Source of the DNA: a virus
DNA length: 22,890 bases
Direction: 5' to 3' (one strand)
IMG/VR virus record: IMGVR_UViG_3300032083_003297
Coordinates: 1 to 22,890 of that record
Shown: piece by piece, positions 1 to 5,661 of the stretch
Layout of the letters: each line of letters starts with the position of its first letter
How positions within the stretch are numbered: the stretch's first letter is position 1
Made by a program: the position numbers and the translations under genes
The notes under the pieces: generated by a model
Told to the model about the DNA's origin: nothing
Databases searched by the model: none
The model's input: the letters and a program-made list of their open reading frames with translations, nothing else

Positions 1-44
1 GGATAACCACCATATTCCGACACATATGTTAAAAACTTATCCAT
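1..44 (-). CDS. Start of a further gene, cut by the window edge
   Basis: An open frame begins with ATG two bases after the stop codon of the nucleotidyltransferase gene and runs off the left edge, giving only about 14 residues (starting MDKFLTYVSEY). The tight spacing matches the rest of the array. There is no clear Shine-Dalgarno sequence, and the visible part is too short to assign a family or to be sure it is a gene. Confidence 0.4.
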   Translation of the reverse strand, partial: MDKFLTYVSEYGGY

Positions 45-46
45 TA

Positions 47-508
47 TTATCTATGATATGCATTAGGTTCGTCATATTGTACCAATCCAGTATACTCTGA
101 TGATGAACGAATCTTTTCACCTAATCCGTCTACCATTGGTATTTCTAATTCTTGACATACTTTAAATTCAAAGATATTGTTCTGGTCTATTTGTCTATCT
201 CCACCATTACAAAATATTAGTTCGTCCATTGGTTTCATTCGTTTAATCATACGAATAGTTTCACATACTGATTTATCTTTATCACAAGATAAGATTGCTT
301 CATCAACCATATCTAAATGGTATACGATTTCTAATCTATCTGTTTCAATCATAAACTCATCAGCTTTTTTCAATAAACATTGTTCACGATTATTAACGAT
401 AACGATTAGTTCGTCTGCTAAATCCTTAGCCATTTTAAAGTATTCTATGTGTCCTACGTGTAGTGGGTCAAAGTATCCACTAACTATTGCTGTTTTTGTT
501 CTTTTCAT
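47..508 (-). CDS. Cytidylyltransferase-like nucleotidyltransferase
   Basis: A 153-residue protein of the nucleotidyltransferase superfamily that includes glycerol-3-phosphate cytidylyltransferase and the adenylyltransferase domain of ADP-heptose synthesis. Such enzymes join CTP or ATP to a phosphorylated alcohol or sugar. The N-terminal nucleotide-binding signature GYFDPLHVGH (residues 11-20) contains the HxGH motif. CNGGDR (100-105) and a late Ser-rich IRSSSEY (133-139) lie where the family has its second substrate loop and its ISSxxxR-like motif. I chose the start at 508 because AAGGA lies about 8 bases upstream and the motif begins at the expected distance. The same frame is open up to 607, but that extension is the shadow of the overlapping 50-residue gene. 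The substrate is unknown. A role in modifying host surface sugars or making a nucleotide-activated precursor is a guess. Confidence 0.85.
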   Translation of the reverse strand: MKRTKTAIVSGYFDPLHVGHIEYFKMAKDLADELIVIVNNREQCLLKKADEFMIETDRLEIVYHLDMVDEAILSCDKDKSVCETIRMIKRMKPMDELIFCNGGDRQIDQNNIFEFKVCQELEIPMVDGLGEKIRSSSEYTGLVQYDEPNAYHR

Positions 509-632
509 TTTTCTTGTCCTTCTTTCCAAATATTTTTTCCCAATTCTCATCATACTTCTTTTTGTTTGATGTTCTTGGTGCCGAACCTTTTGTGGTTCCG
601 GAATCATATATTGATTTATTTTTCTTTGTCAT
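480..632 (-). CDS. Small basic protein (50 aa), overlapping both neighbours
   Basis: A 50-residue, Lys/Asn-rich, very hydrophilic protein (begins MTKKNKSIYDSG, contains YDENWEKIFGKKDKK). Its ATG lies inside the last codons of the nuclease gene (17-base overlap), and its stop lies 29 bases inside the nucleotidyltransferase gene, each in a different frame. This bridging position is typical of translationally coupled phage genes and explains the 123 bases that would otherwise be a gap. The W/YxxIFGKK pattern recalls small uncharacterised phage proteins, but I cannot name a family. There is no clear Shine-Dalgarno sequence; coupling to the upstream gene is likely. It could bind nucleic acid given its charge, which is inference. 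Confidence 0.6.
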   Translation of the reverse strand: MTKKNKSIYDSGTTKGSAPRTSNKKKYDENWEKIFGKKDKKNEKNKNSNS

Positions 633-960
633 TTAATATTTTGATTAAATTGTTTATTTCCATTGATACGTATGTTTTACTACGATTTCTTTTGAATACC
701 AATAAAGGTATATGTGGACCAGCATTATCTTCTGCCTGTTCTAATGAACTCCATATATTAAGTTTTTCTTGGTTTTTACATTCCACCGAAAATGGAAATA
801 ATTTACGAGCTGCTGGTGATAATAGAACATCTTCACCAGAATCACCCATTGTTGTTGAGCGAACATCATCTGGTTCTAATTCTTTGAATGTTTCTAAGAT
901 TAAATCACGAACGTCGTTTTGTAACCTTTTACCTTTATTCTTAGCTGAACGAGTTTTCAT
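616..960 (-). CDS. PD-(D/E)XK-type nuclease, Holliday-junction-resolvase-like
   Basis: A 114-residue protein with the hallmarks of a small PD-(D/E)XK nuclease. A basic N terminus (MKTRSAKNKGKR) is followed by an amphipathic helix, then GED (42-44) supplying the metal-binding acid, the ECK motif (60-62) supplying the E-x-K pair, and a following helix with Gln75 and a conserved-looking SLEQAEDN segment. The closing strand is PLLVFKRNRS (85-94). Single-domain phage proteins of this type are often annotated as Holliday-junction resolvases or generic endonucleases, acting in recombination or in processing branched DNA before packaging. It is the first gene after the promoter-like element at 965-977. 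The leader is very short, and an upstream GTG is possible but unsupported. Confidence 0.75.
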   Translation of the reverse strand: MKTRSAKNKGKRLQNDVRDLILETFKELEPDDVRSTTMGDSGEDVLLSPAARKLFPFSVECKNQEKLNIWSSLEQAEDNAGPHIPLLVFKRNRSKTYVSMEINNLIKILNDKEK

Positions 961-964
961 ACAC

Positions 965-977
965 TAATAAATATAAG
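965..977 (-). promoter_or_regulatory. Promoter-like repeated element, copy 1
   Basis: Minus-strand CTTATATTTATTA, identical over 13 bases to the core of the elements at 9948-9965 and 12728-12745. It ends only 4 bases before the ATG of the nuclease gene. If it is a promoter -10 region, the transcript would be leaderless or nearly so. It follows the only sizeable non-coding gap of the left half. Confidence 0.5.
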
Positions 978-1098
978 ATAAAACTTCTAAAATGAATTTT
1001 TTTTTATTTTAAGAAAATAAATGTGGTTTTTTTAAAAAAAGCACATATATATTATTGTAGGTAGGTAGGACGAAAAGGAAAAATACTATATACCAGTA
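978..1098. other. Non-coding gap with inverted repeats
   Basis: The longest stretch without a gene in the window (about 120 bases), separating the metallopeptidase from the nuclease. It is dominated by A and T runs, with a short GTAG tandem (around 1057-1069) and the inverted repeats listed separately. I see no open frame with a start signal. The likely content is transcription termination for the upstream unit and leader for the downstream one. Confidence 0.5.
1022..1045. terminator. Near-palindrome, possible bidirectional terminator
   Basis: TGTG, then T7, A7 and CACA form a 24-base inverted repeat with a single C/C (G/G) mismatch, flanked by A/T runs on both sides. On the minus strand it could fold after transcription of the metallopeptidase gene. 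The stem is almost all A-U and has no real loop, so termination activity is uncertain. Confidence 0.3.
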
Positions 1099-1100
1099 TT
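1082..1100 (-). terminator. Weak hairpin with T run after the metallopeptidase stop
   Basis: On the minus strand AATACT and AGTATT can pair (6 bp, loop of 7) immediately after, and partly within, the stop codon, and are followed by a short T run. The layout is that of an intrinsic terminator, but the stem has only one G-C pair. It may work together with the palindrome at 1022-1045. Confidence 0.3.
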
Positions 1101-1512
1101 AAAAATCACCTTTCCACCTTTTTCGATATTCGTTTTTAGCCCATCTTTCAGCTTCTATTTCAAACTTATTATCATCATATCTATCTTTACCAAGAGCTAT
1201 TTGTCTATTCATTTCCATTTCATATTCGTTTTTGTATTTACTTTTACCCTTATCTTTGGCATCCATTGCGTGTTTGATTTCGTGTAATACTGAAATGATG
1301 AAGTCGGACTTCTTACTATAACTTGTTCTAATTCTTATTTTGTTTCTATCAACATCATAATCACCTTTGAGTGACTTATCTGAAAAGTTAGTTTCTACAA
1401 TCTTTATACCTGGTGGAATCTTTCTACTATAATGATTTATCAAGAACTCAGCAATTCTCAATGATTCTGTTTTTCCTAATGCTTCGTAAATATATTTTAA
1501 ACTATTTTTCAT
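1099..1512 (-). CDS. HExxH zinc metallopeptidase-like protein
   Basis: A 137-residue protein with HEIKH at residues 77-81, preceded by a hydrophobic helix (FIISVL). A later EAExxA motif (120-124) is a plausible third zinc ligand. The arrangement HExxH...E is that of small gluzincin-type domains seen in many phage and anti-repressor-type proteases. There is no signal peptide, so it would act in the cytoplasm, perhaps in virion maturation or regulator cleavage; the substrate is unknown. The ATG lies inside the end of the Nudix gene (11-base overlap, different frame), indicating translational coupling. A candidate terminator follows its stop codon. Confidence 0.65.
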   Translation of the reverse strand: MKNSLKYIYEALGKTESLRIAEFLINHYSRKIPPGIKIVETNFSDKSLKGDYDVDRNKIRIRTSYSKKSDFIISVLHEIKHAMDAKDKGKSKYKNEYEMEMNRQIALGKDRYDDNKFEIEAERWAKNEYRKRWKGDF

Positions 1513-1903
1513 TTAAATATTTCCTTAAATAATATATGTCCTCTGGCATTTCATCTTTTTGATAATACCCAAAGTCTGTGTGTTCGTGGTCGAGTGTTGG
1601 TGTTAGTTCGTGGTCTGATAAGTAATGAAACACATACATATAATTACCACCCTTTTCAATAGGTCTTTCTACTTTGTATAAGAACTTTGGTTCGTGTGGT
1701 AGTTCTAATTGTGTTTCTTCTTTTAATTCTCTTACCATAGATTCTCTTGGTGTTTCTCCTTTACGCATATGTCCTTTCGGTATAGAGTAATTACCCTCTG
1801 CTTTCTTTAATAATAATATTGTGTTAGCGTGTTCAATGATTACACCAGAAGTTGAATCTATATCGTCTGGGTGTTTTTCTAATAATGTTTCTAATTTAAT
1901 CAT
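1502..1903 (-). CDS. Nudix hydrolase
   Basis: A 133-residue protein of the Nudix superfamily, which hydrolyses nucleoside diphosphates linked to another moiety (for example oxidised dNTPs, ADP-ribose, NADH or capped RNA ends). The Nudix box spans residues 44-66: Gly44, Glu50, then REL-x-EE at 58-63. The usual Gly two residues after the EE pair is Gln65 here, while the catalytic REUxEE acids are intact. I place the start at 1903 because GAGGAGTG lies just upstream and the ATG overlaps the stop of the Cys-rich gene. A longer frame to 1936 would add 11 residues with no better signal. Nudix genes are common in large phages, where they may clean the nucleotide pool or alter host RNA. The substrate cannot be read from the sequence. 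Confidence 0.88.
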   Translation of the reverse strand: MIKLETLLEKHPDDIDSTSGVIIEHANTILLLKKAEGNYSIPKGHMRKGETPRESMVRELKEETQLELPHEPKFLYKVERPIEKGGNYMYVFHYLSDHELTPTLDHEHTDFGYYQKDEMPEDIYYLRKYLNEK

Positions 1904-2114
1904 TACACTCCTCACATTTACAATTACATAACTCATCTGGTAATTCTGTTCTCGTTACTTCGTTACCTTGTGAGTCCTTTATAGTTAATTCACTTAATTC
2001 TGTTTTCTTTACTAATATATCGTCTGTTGTTAAGTTATCTATATGACAACCACAATCATTACACACCTTTGTTAAGGTTTGATTTCCATTTGCTGTTATT
2101 TGCAATTTAATCAC
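1896..2114 (-). CDS. Small Cys-rich, probably metal-binding protein (72 aa)
   Basis: A 72-residue protein starting with GTG (MIKLQITANG...). It has two cysteine clusters, CNDCGC near residues 18-23 and CNCKCEEC close to the C terminus, suggesting a zinc-binding or other metal site formed by the two ends. The start is supported by an AAGG a few bases upstream and by the GTGA overlap with the stop of the 28-residue gene. The 3' end overlaps the Nudix start by 8 bases and contains its Shine-Dalgarno sequence. No family is recognised. It could be a small zinc-ribbon regulator, which is a guess. Confidence 0.6.
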   Translation of the reverse strand: MIKLQITANGNQTLTKVCNDCGCHIDNLTTDDILVKKTELSELTIKDSQGNEVTRTELPDELCNCKCEECND

Positions 2115-2197
2115 AACTTACCTTCATCTTTCCACATAGTAATTTGAACATAAGATACTACCATTACTACACAAATTATTGTTATTATATATTCCAT
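2111..2197 (-). CDS. Tiny membrane protein (28 aa)
   Basis: A 28-residue frame (MEYIITIICVVMVVSYVQ then a polar tail) that is one transmembrane helix with a short charged end. Its ATG shares one base with the stop of the anchored coiled-coil gene upstream (TAATG), and its TGA overlaps the GTG start of the Cys-rich gene. It fills exactly a gap that would otherwise be 82 bases. Very small phage membrane proteins can be holin-like or lysis regulators, but nothing specific identifies this one. Confidence 0.5.
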   Translation of the reverse strand: MEYIITIICVVMVVSYVQITMWKDEGKL

Positions 2198-2919
2198 TAT
2201 CTCCAATCCCATACTTTAATTAAATTATATGATACACCAATGCCAACTATTGGTTCAGTTAATCCTGTTACTCCGTTGTATGCAACTCCAATAAATGGAC
2301 CAAAGCTAAACTGATTTCTTGGTGGTTCTATTTGTTGGATTTCACCCCTTCCTCTAATCGTTATACCACCTAAGTATACATCATCAATATACGAAACAAA
2401 TTTGTCTTTGTCAAGCTTTTCTATCTTTGGTGATAAATTAATTTCACCAATAGTATTGACATTTACTTTTTTAGTTGCCAGATAATCATCTTTCCAAGCA
2501 ACCAATACTTGACCTTTGGTTTCATATTGTCCAATACGATTGACTTGTTTATCTGTAAACTCAAATCTATCATTAAAGACTTTACCATTAGTCATTGATA
2601 CTAAAGGTTTTGATGAAAGTATTTCAACCTTTTGTTCCAAGTCATATAATCTTTCCAATAGTAATACATTTTCGCTACCACGAGTTTTATTGTGCTTATC
2701 CAAATCTAATAATAGTCTTTGATTTTGAACAACCAATAAATTAACTCTGTCTTCTAATCCATTGATTACTTTTTCTTGAGCGTCAACTTTCAATCTCAAT
2801 GTAGCAAACTCACGATATAATTGTTTTACATCATATTTGTTTATTAAGATTGTAGTTCCTAATAATAAGATTGCACTTACTAATGAAAGTATATCTTTAT
2901 AGTATTTCTTGAACCGCAT
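2197..2919 (-). CDS. Membrane-anchored coiled-coil protein, spanin-like in layout
   Basis: A 240-residue protein. A single N-terminal membrane helix (about residues 9-27, ILSLVSAILLLGTTILI) is followed by a long heptad-rich coiled coil (about 35-105) and a C-terminal region rich in beta-strand patterns and ending in aromatic residues (GVSYNLIKVWDWR). This is the layout of a type II inner-membrane protein reaching into the periplasm, as in inner-membrane spanins, though much longer than lambda Rz. The final segment resembles the last strands of an outer-membrane barrel. The gene overlaps the end of the second CsgG-like gene by 23 bases, which ties it to that module. It may connect inner and outer membrane. 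No family is recognised with confidence. Confidence 0.65.
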   Translation of the reverse strand: MRFKKYYKDILSLVSAILLLGTTILINKYDVKQLYREFATLRLKVDAQEKVINGLEDRVNLLVVQNQRLLLDLDKHNKTRGSENVLLLERLYDLEQKVEILSSKPLVSMTNGKVFNDRFEFTDKQVNRIGQYETKGQVLVAWKDDYLATKKVNVNTIGEINLSPKIEKLDKDKFVSYIDDVYLGGITIRGRGEIQQIEPPRNQFSFGPFIGVAYNGVTGLTEPIVGIGVSYNLIKVWDWR

Positions 2920-3412
2920 TACCTATCGCCTCTTTCAGTGCTCCACCGAGTTCACTTCTATCGAACGGTAATTCTTCATTTATCTGAAAACCAGTAGAAC
3001 TAATATCTCTATCGATAGTTCCTGTTCCATTACCACTTACTACTTTACCTGTTTTTTTATTTTTCAATTCAACAACTACACGAACTTCTGTTGTAGTGGT
3101 TTCTCTTCTAAATAATCCAAGTATTGTTGTACTGGTTCTTGGTCTTCCAAGATAAACAACTCTTGCTGTCATTTCAAAATCTGAATCTTGTTCTACCAAG
3201 TCATATCTTGAATCCATTACATTTTCTGTAAGTATGTTTGAAATACCTAAGAAAACTCTTGAGTCTTCTAATCCCACAATCTCTGCTTGATTAACAAAAT
3301 TGTTAATACTCAAAGTAGGTGTTTTTAGGTTATCTTGTCCAACCATTGTTGGTTGTGGTAATTGTGCAAACACTACACTAAGTAGTATTGCGATTGACCA
3401 TAGTTTCTTCAT
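2897..3412 (-). CDS. Secreted CsgG-like protein 2
   Basis: A 171-residue protein with a signal peptide (MKKLWSIAILLSVVFAQ, cleavage expected after the Ala-Gln region). There is no lipobox cysteine. The body follows the CsgG/LpoB-type alpha/beta pattern: an early SRVFLGISNILTE helix (51-63), a strand pair around VEQDSDFEMTARVVYLG (73-89), the segment VRVVVELKNKKTGKVVSGNG (110-129), comparable to the 'vrlvnvkTG' strand of CsgG, and a closing helix GALKEAIGNAVQEIL (157-171). CsgG forms the outer-membrane export channel for curli. This copy is short and may only share the fold. The start at 3412 is set by AAGGAG six bases upstream. It is separated from a CsgG-like lipoprotein gene by an outer-membrane barrel gene and a tiny ORF. 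Confidence 0.65.
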   Translation of the reverse strand: MKKLWSIAILLSVVFAQLPQPTMVGQDNLKTPTLSINNFVNQAEIVGLEDSRVFLGISNILTENVMDSRYDLVEQDSDFEMTARVVYLGRPRTSTTILGLFRRETTTTEVRVVVELKNKKTGKVVSGNGTGTIDRDISSTGFQINEELPFDRSELGGALKEAIGNAVQEIL

Positions 3413-3422
3413 TTTTATCTCC

Positions 3423-4409
3423 TTAAAAATTAGTTCCAAATATAATAGAATAACTTATGTTTCTTTCACCTAAGTCATTAACTAATGTATTGTATCCTAT
3501 ATTGAATCCAAAATTCATCTTAAAGGTTTCAGTAAAGTTTATATCTACACTTGCGCCTGGATAAATCAATATAGGACTTTCCAATAATAAATATTTGTTT
3601 TCTGTTTTTAATCCCTCAAAATATCTAAAAATCGTATAACTTACAAAAGTCTGTAAATTTATATTAGTATCTCGAATTTTAATTGGATATCTATATCCAT
3701 ACATTAAATTTAAATTTAAAAAGTTTTCTCTTGATATTTGACCTAATGATGAACTCAATAGTCCAACTTGTCTAACATCATTACGAATTACTTTTCCATA
3801 ATTTCCTGTGATTAACCAATCACTACCTTCAAAAGTTCTGTAATACAATGCTCCTGCATTCCAAAAAGCATTTTGATTTTTTTCTTTTGACTTTTTTGTA
3901 TTACCATATAATCCCAATACCTTTTTTAAATCTAAAGTAATGTTTAAAGTGTAGTTAAACTCTTTGGTTAAATCAAAATTTTCTTGTGTATAAACCGAAT
4001 TAAATGTTGCGACTGAACCATAATCATAAAAAGTATTAACGATATCTCCACCGATAAAACTTGGTTCCGAAGCTCCAATATCTTCTTCGTCTTCCCTTTC
4101 TAATTCATCTGCTAAGTTTGTCGAAATAGCTGATGCCAATGCTTCCTCTGCGACATTAACCGCACAAGGAAATAGTTTTTCAAAATCACTATAAACTTGT
4201 TGTGTCCAATTTTGTAGTGTTCCGTCTGCTACTTCTAACCAAGTAAAAAATCTTCGTTGGTTATAATAAGTAACCCAAAATCCATTCTCAGTTGTTTCAG
4301 TTGTATAATTTAAATTAACCGCTTGTTGATTACAAGGGTCTATATAATTATAACCGAAACCTTGTCCGTAAAGACTACTAAATACTAATAATGTGAGTAA
4401 CCATTTCAT
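3423..4409 (-). CDS. Outer-membrane beta-barrel candidate
   Basis: A 328-residue protein with a signal peptide (about residues 1-16, MKWLLTLLVFSSLYGQ). It has two cysteines that could form a disulphide, an acidic segment (about 100-113, EREDEEDIG), then a C-terminal half of alternating strands ending in Phe (SIIFGTNF), the usual C-terminal signature of outer-membrane barrels. I do not recognise a family. It is not similar by eye to CsgF. It lies between two CsgG-like genes, so an outer-membrane partner role in the same module is plausible. The start has no strong Shine-Dalgarno sequence, but the gene follows a 41-residue ORF by 5 bases. Confidence 0.7.
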   Translation of the reverse strand: MKWLLTLLVFSSLYGQGFGYNYIDPCNQQAVNLNYTTETTENGFWVTYYNQRRFFTWLEVADGTLQNWTQQVYSDFEKLFPCAVNVAEEALASAISTNLADELEREDEEDIGASEPSFIGGDIVNTFYDYGSVATFNSVYTQENFDLTKEFNYTLNITLDLKKVLGLYGNTKKSKEKNQNAFWNAGALYYRTFEGSDWLITGNYGKVIRNDVRQVGLLSSSLGQISRENFLNLNLMYGYRYPIKIRDTNINLQTFVSYTIFRYFEGLKTENKYLLLESPILIYPGASVDINFTETFKMNFGFNIGYNTLVNDLGERNISYSIIFGTNF

Positions 4410-4414
4410 TCATT

Positions 4415-4540
4415 TTATAATCCAAATAATTGTATTTCAATAAACAAAAGGGTTGCAAAAAATGTCAATGTAAATAATATTGCTTTTGGAATCTCCAAGT
4501 AATCTTTTTTCTTTCTTTCTCTCGAACAACAATCAGACAT
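4415..4540 (-). CDS. Tiny membrane protein (41 aa)
   Basis: A 41-residue frame. A charged N terminus with a CC pair (MSDCCSRERKKKDYLEIPK) is followed by a hydrophobic helix (about residues 19-40, AILFTLTFFATLLFIEI). Its ATG shares one base with the stop codon of the CsgG-like lipoprotein gene (TAATG), and it ends 5 bases before the barrel gene. The topology of one helix with a positively charged N terminus is compatible with a holin-like or accessory membrane peptide, but no family is recognised. Confidence 0.55.
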   Translation of the reverse strand: MSDCCSRERKKKDYLEIPKAILFTLTFFATLLFIEIQLFGL

Positions 4541-5241
4541 TACCAACCTCTCTTTTCTAATCTTCTCAATACATTTGCTACCGCAGTTATTACTGCTCCT
4601 GTTGTAGCGAACGATACGGTTGATTGGTCAAAAGACATATCAAGATTTTTCAATACACCTTCACCTTCTTTTGCACTTGTTCCTAATCCACTACCTGTAA
4701 TGTATTTACCTGTTTCAACGTTTACTAAACGAACTTGGATACCTACCATTGTAGTGTTGGTTAGTTTTGCTTTTCTTCTTTTGATTTCTTCTTGATTGGA
4801 TACTGCAAAGTCATAAATTTCTGCATAAGCAAACCATTTAGTTGTTGCGAATGTACCGACATTTAATTCTTCTTCAAGTAATCCACTAACACTTCGTTCC
4901 CACTCTTGAACCATTTTGTTAATGACTTCGTCTTTTTCTTCTACGAAATAGAAACGACCTGCTTCTTCTAAGACCTCGATAATTCGATTGGTCATACCAA
5001 ACCCCACTCTTTTATCTCTTAGTTCTGGATATGCATTTAGAATATTTTCATTAATACTGATTTGAATTAATTGAATTCCTTCTGGTTCTCCGTCAAACCA
5101 TTTGATATCATCTAAGGTTTTTTCTGCTTCATAAGATGCGATTTTAGATTGAACTTTTGTTTTACCTGATTGTGCTTCAACACTTGATGTTGCACAACCT
5201 AATAAAAACATTGTTATGAATAAACTTAATATGTGTTTCAT
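4540..5241 (-). CDS. CsgG-like outer-membrane lipoprotein
   Basis: A 233-residue protein with a lipoprotein signal peptide: a hydrophobic stretch ending in LLGC, with Cys16 as the lipidation site, followed by a Ser/Gln-rich linker. The rest matches the CsgG pattern: IQLIQISINEN (56-66), the helix MTNRIIEVLEEAGRFYFVE (83-101), WFAYAEIYDF (136-145), VGIQVRLVNVETGKYITGSG (166-185) and a closing helix with LRRLEKRGW at the C terminus. CsgG is the nonameric outer-membrane lipoprotein channel for curli subunits. Curlins (CsgA/B) and CsgE/F are not seen here. I chose the start at 5241 because GAGGAG lies 7 bases upstream and the signal peptide then begins normally; a longer frame to 5316 overlaps the ferredoxin gene. 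Curli-secretion-like genes have been noted in some other marine myoviruses, from memory. Confidence 0.8.
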   Translation of the reverse strand: MKHILSLFITMFLLGCATSSVEAQSGKTKVQSKIASYEAEKTLDDIKWFDGEPEGIQLIQISINENILNAYPELRDKRVGFGMTNRIIEVLEEAGRFYFVEEKDEVINKMVQEWERSVSGLLEEELNVGTFATTKWFAYAEIYDFAVSNQEEIKRRKAKLTNTTMVGIQVRLVNVETGKYITGSGLGTSAKEGEGVLKNLDMSFDQSTVSFATTGAVITAVANVLRRLEKRGW

Positions 5242-5245
5242 TTTT

Positions 5246-5533
5246 CTACTCCTCGAAAAAGTTTGCGTTAATTTCTGTATACTTCTCGTATTCTTCTGGT
5301 AAGTCATCTTCATCATAGATTGCGTCTACCGGACATTCGGGTTCACACGCACCACAATCAATACACTCATCTGGGTCAATGTATAATTGTAATCCTGCAA
5401 CTGATTCTAACCCTTCAACTTCTGCTCCTGCTCCGTCTTTATCAATTGGTCCGTGAATACAATCTACCGGACAAACTGCGACACAAGCAGTATCACAAGT
5501 TGAGATACAAGGTTCCGTAATTACAAATGTCAT
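5246..5533 (-). CDS. Bacterial-type dicluster [4Fe-4S] ferredoxin
   Basis: A 95-residue acidic ferredoxin, complete and start-supported (TAATG overlap with the gene upstream). The second cluster motif is canonical, C-x2-C-x2-C-x3-CP (DECIDCGACEPECP). The first cluster region has Cys9, Cys13, Cys17, Cys21-Pro and Cys25 (CISTCDTACVAVCPVDC), the spacing of the ferredoxin family beginning 'ITEPC', in which one site can hold a [3Fe-4S] or [4Fe-4S] cluster. An insert rich in Gly and Glu separates the clusters, and the tail is acidic. Such proteins carry low-potential electrons in the cytoplasm. No reductase or acceptor enzyme is visible in the window, so it probably feeds a host enzyme or a phage enzyme elsewhere. 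Its stop codon lies within 4 bases of the CsgG-like start and its last codons provide that gene's Shine-Dalgarno sequence. Confidence 0.93.
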   Translation of the reverse strand: MTFVITEPCISTCDTACVAVCPVDCIHGPIDKDGAGAEVEGLESVAGLQLYIDPDECIDCGACEPECPVDAIYDEDDLPEEYEKYTEINANFFEE

Positions 5534-5661
5534 TACTTTTTAAATCCTAACATCATTAATTGAACCATAAAGATTAATCTTTTCAATAAAGATAAATCAT
5601 CTCGTTTCAACTCTTTTTGTAAGTGTTTAATTTTTGCTTCGTTTGTTTTAAAGAACATCAT
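5533..5661 (-). CDS. Small protein with hydrophobic C terminus (42 aa)
   Basis: A 42-residue frame (begins MMFFKTNEAKIKHLQ, ends LIFMVQLMMLGFKK). A charged amphipathic first half is followed by a Met/Leu-rich hydrophobic segment flanked by lysines. Both ends share one base with neighbours (TAATG with the anchored coiled-coil gene and TAATG with the ferredoxin gene), so it occupies the gap completely. It may be membrane-associated. No family is recognised. Confidence 0.55.
   Translation of the reverse strand: MMFFKTNEAKIKHLQKELKRDDLSLLKRLIFMVQLMMLGFKK

Noticed and set aside
3586-3600. Partial match to the repeated element inside the barrel gene
   Set aside because: Only about 13 bases match, and they encode the YLLL residues of the barrel protein in frame. 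There is no gap or gene start nearby, so it is treated as coincidence of AT-rich coding sequence.
2897-5241. A complete curli operon
   Set aside because: No curlin repeats (CsgA/B), CsgE or CsgF pattern was found in the window; only the CsgG-like parts are supported.
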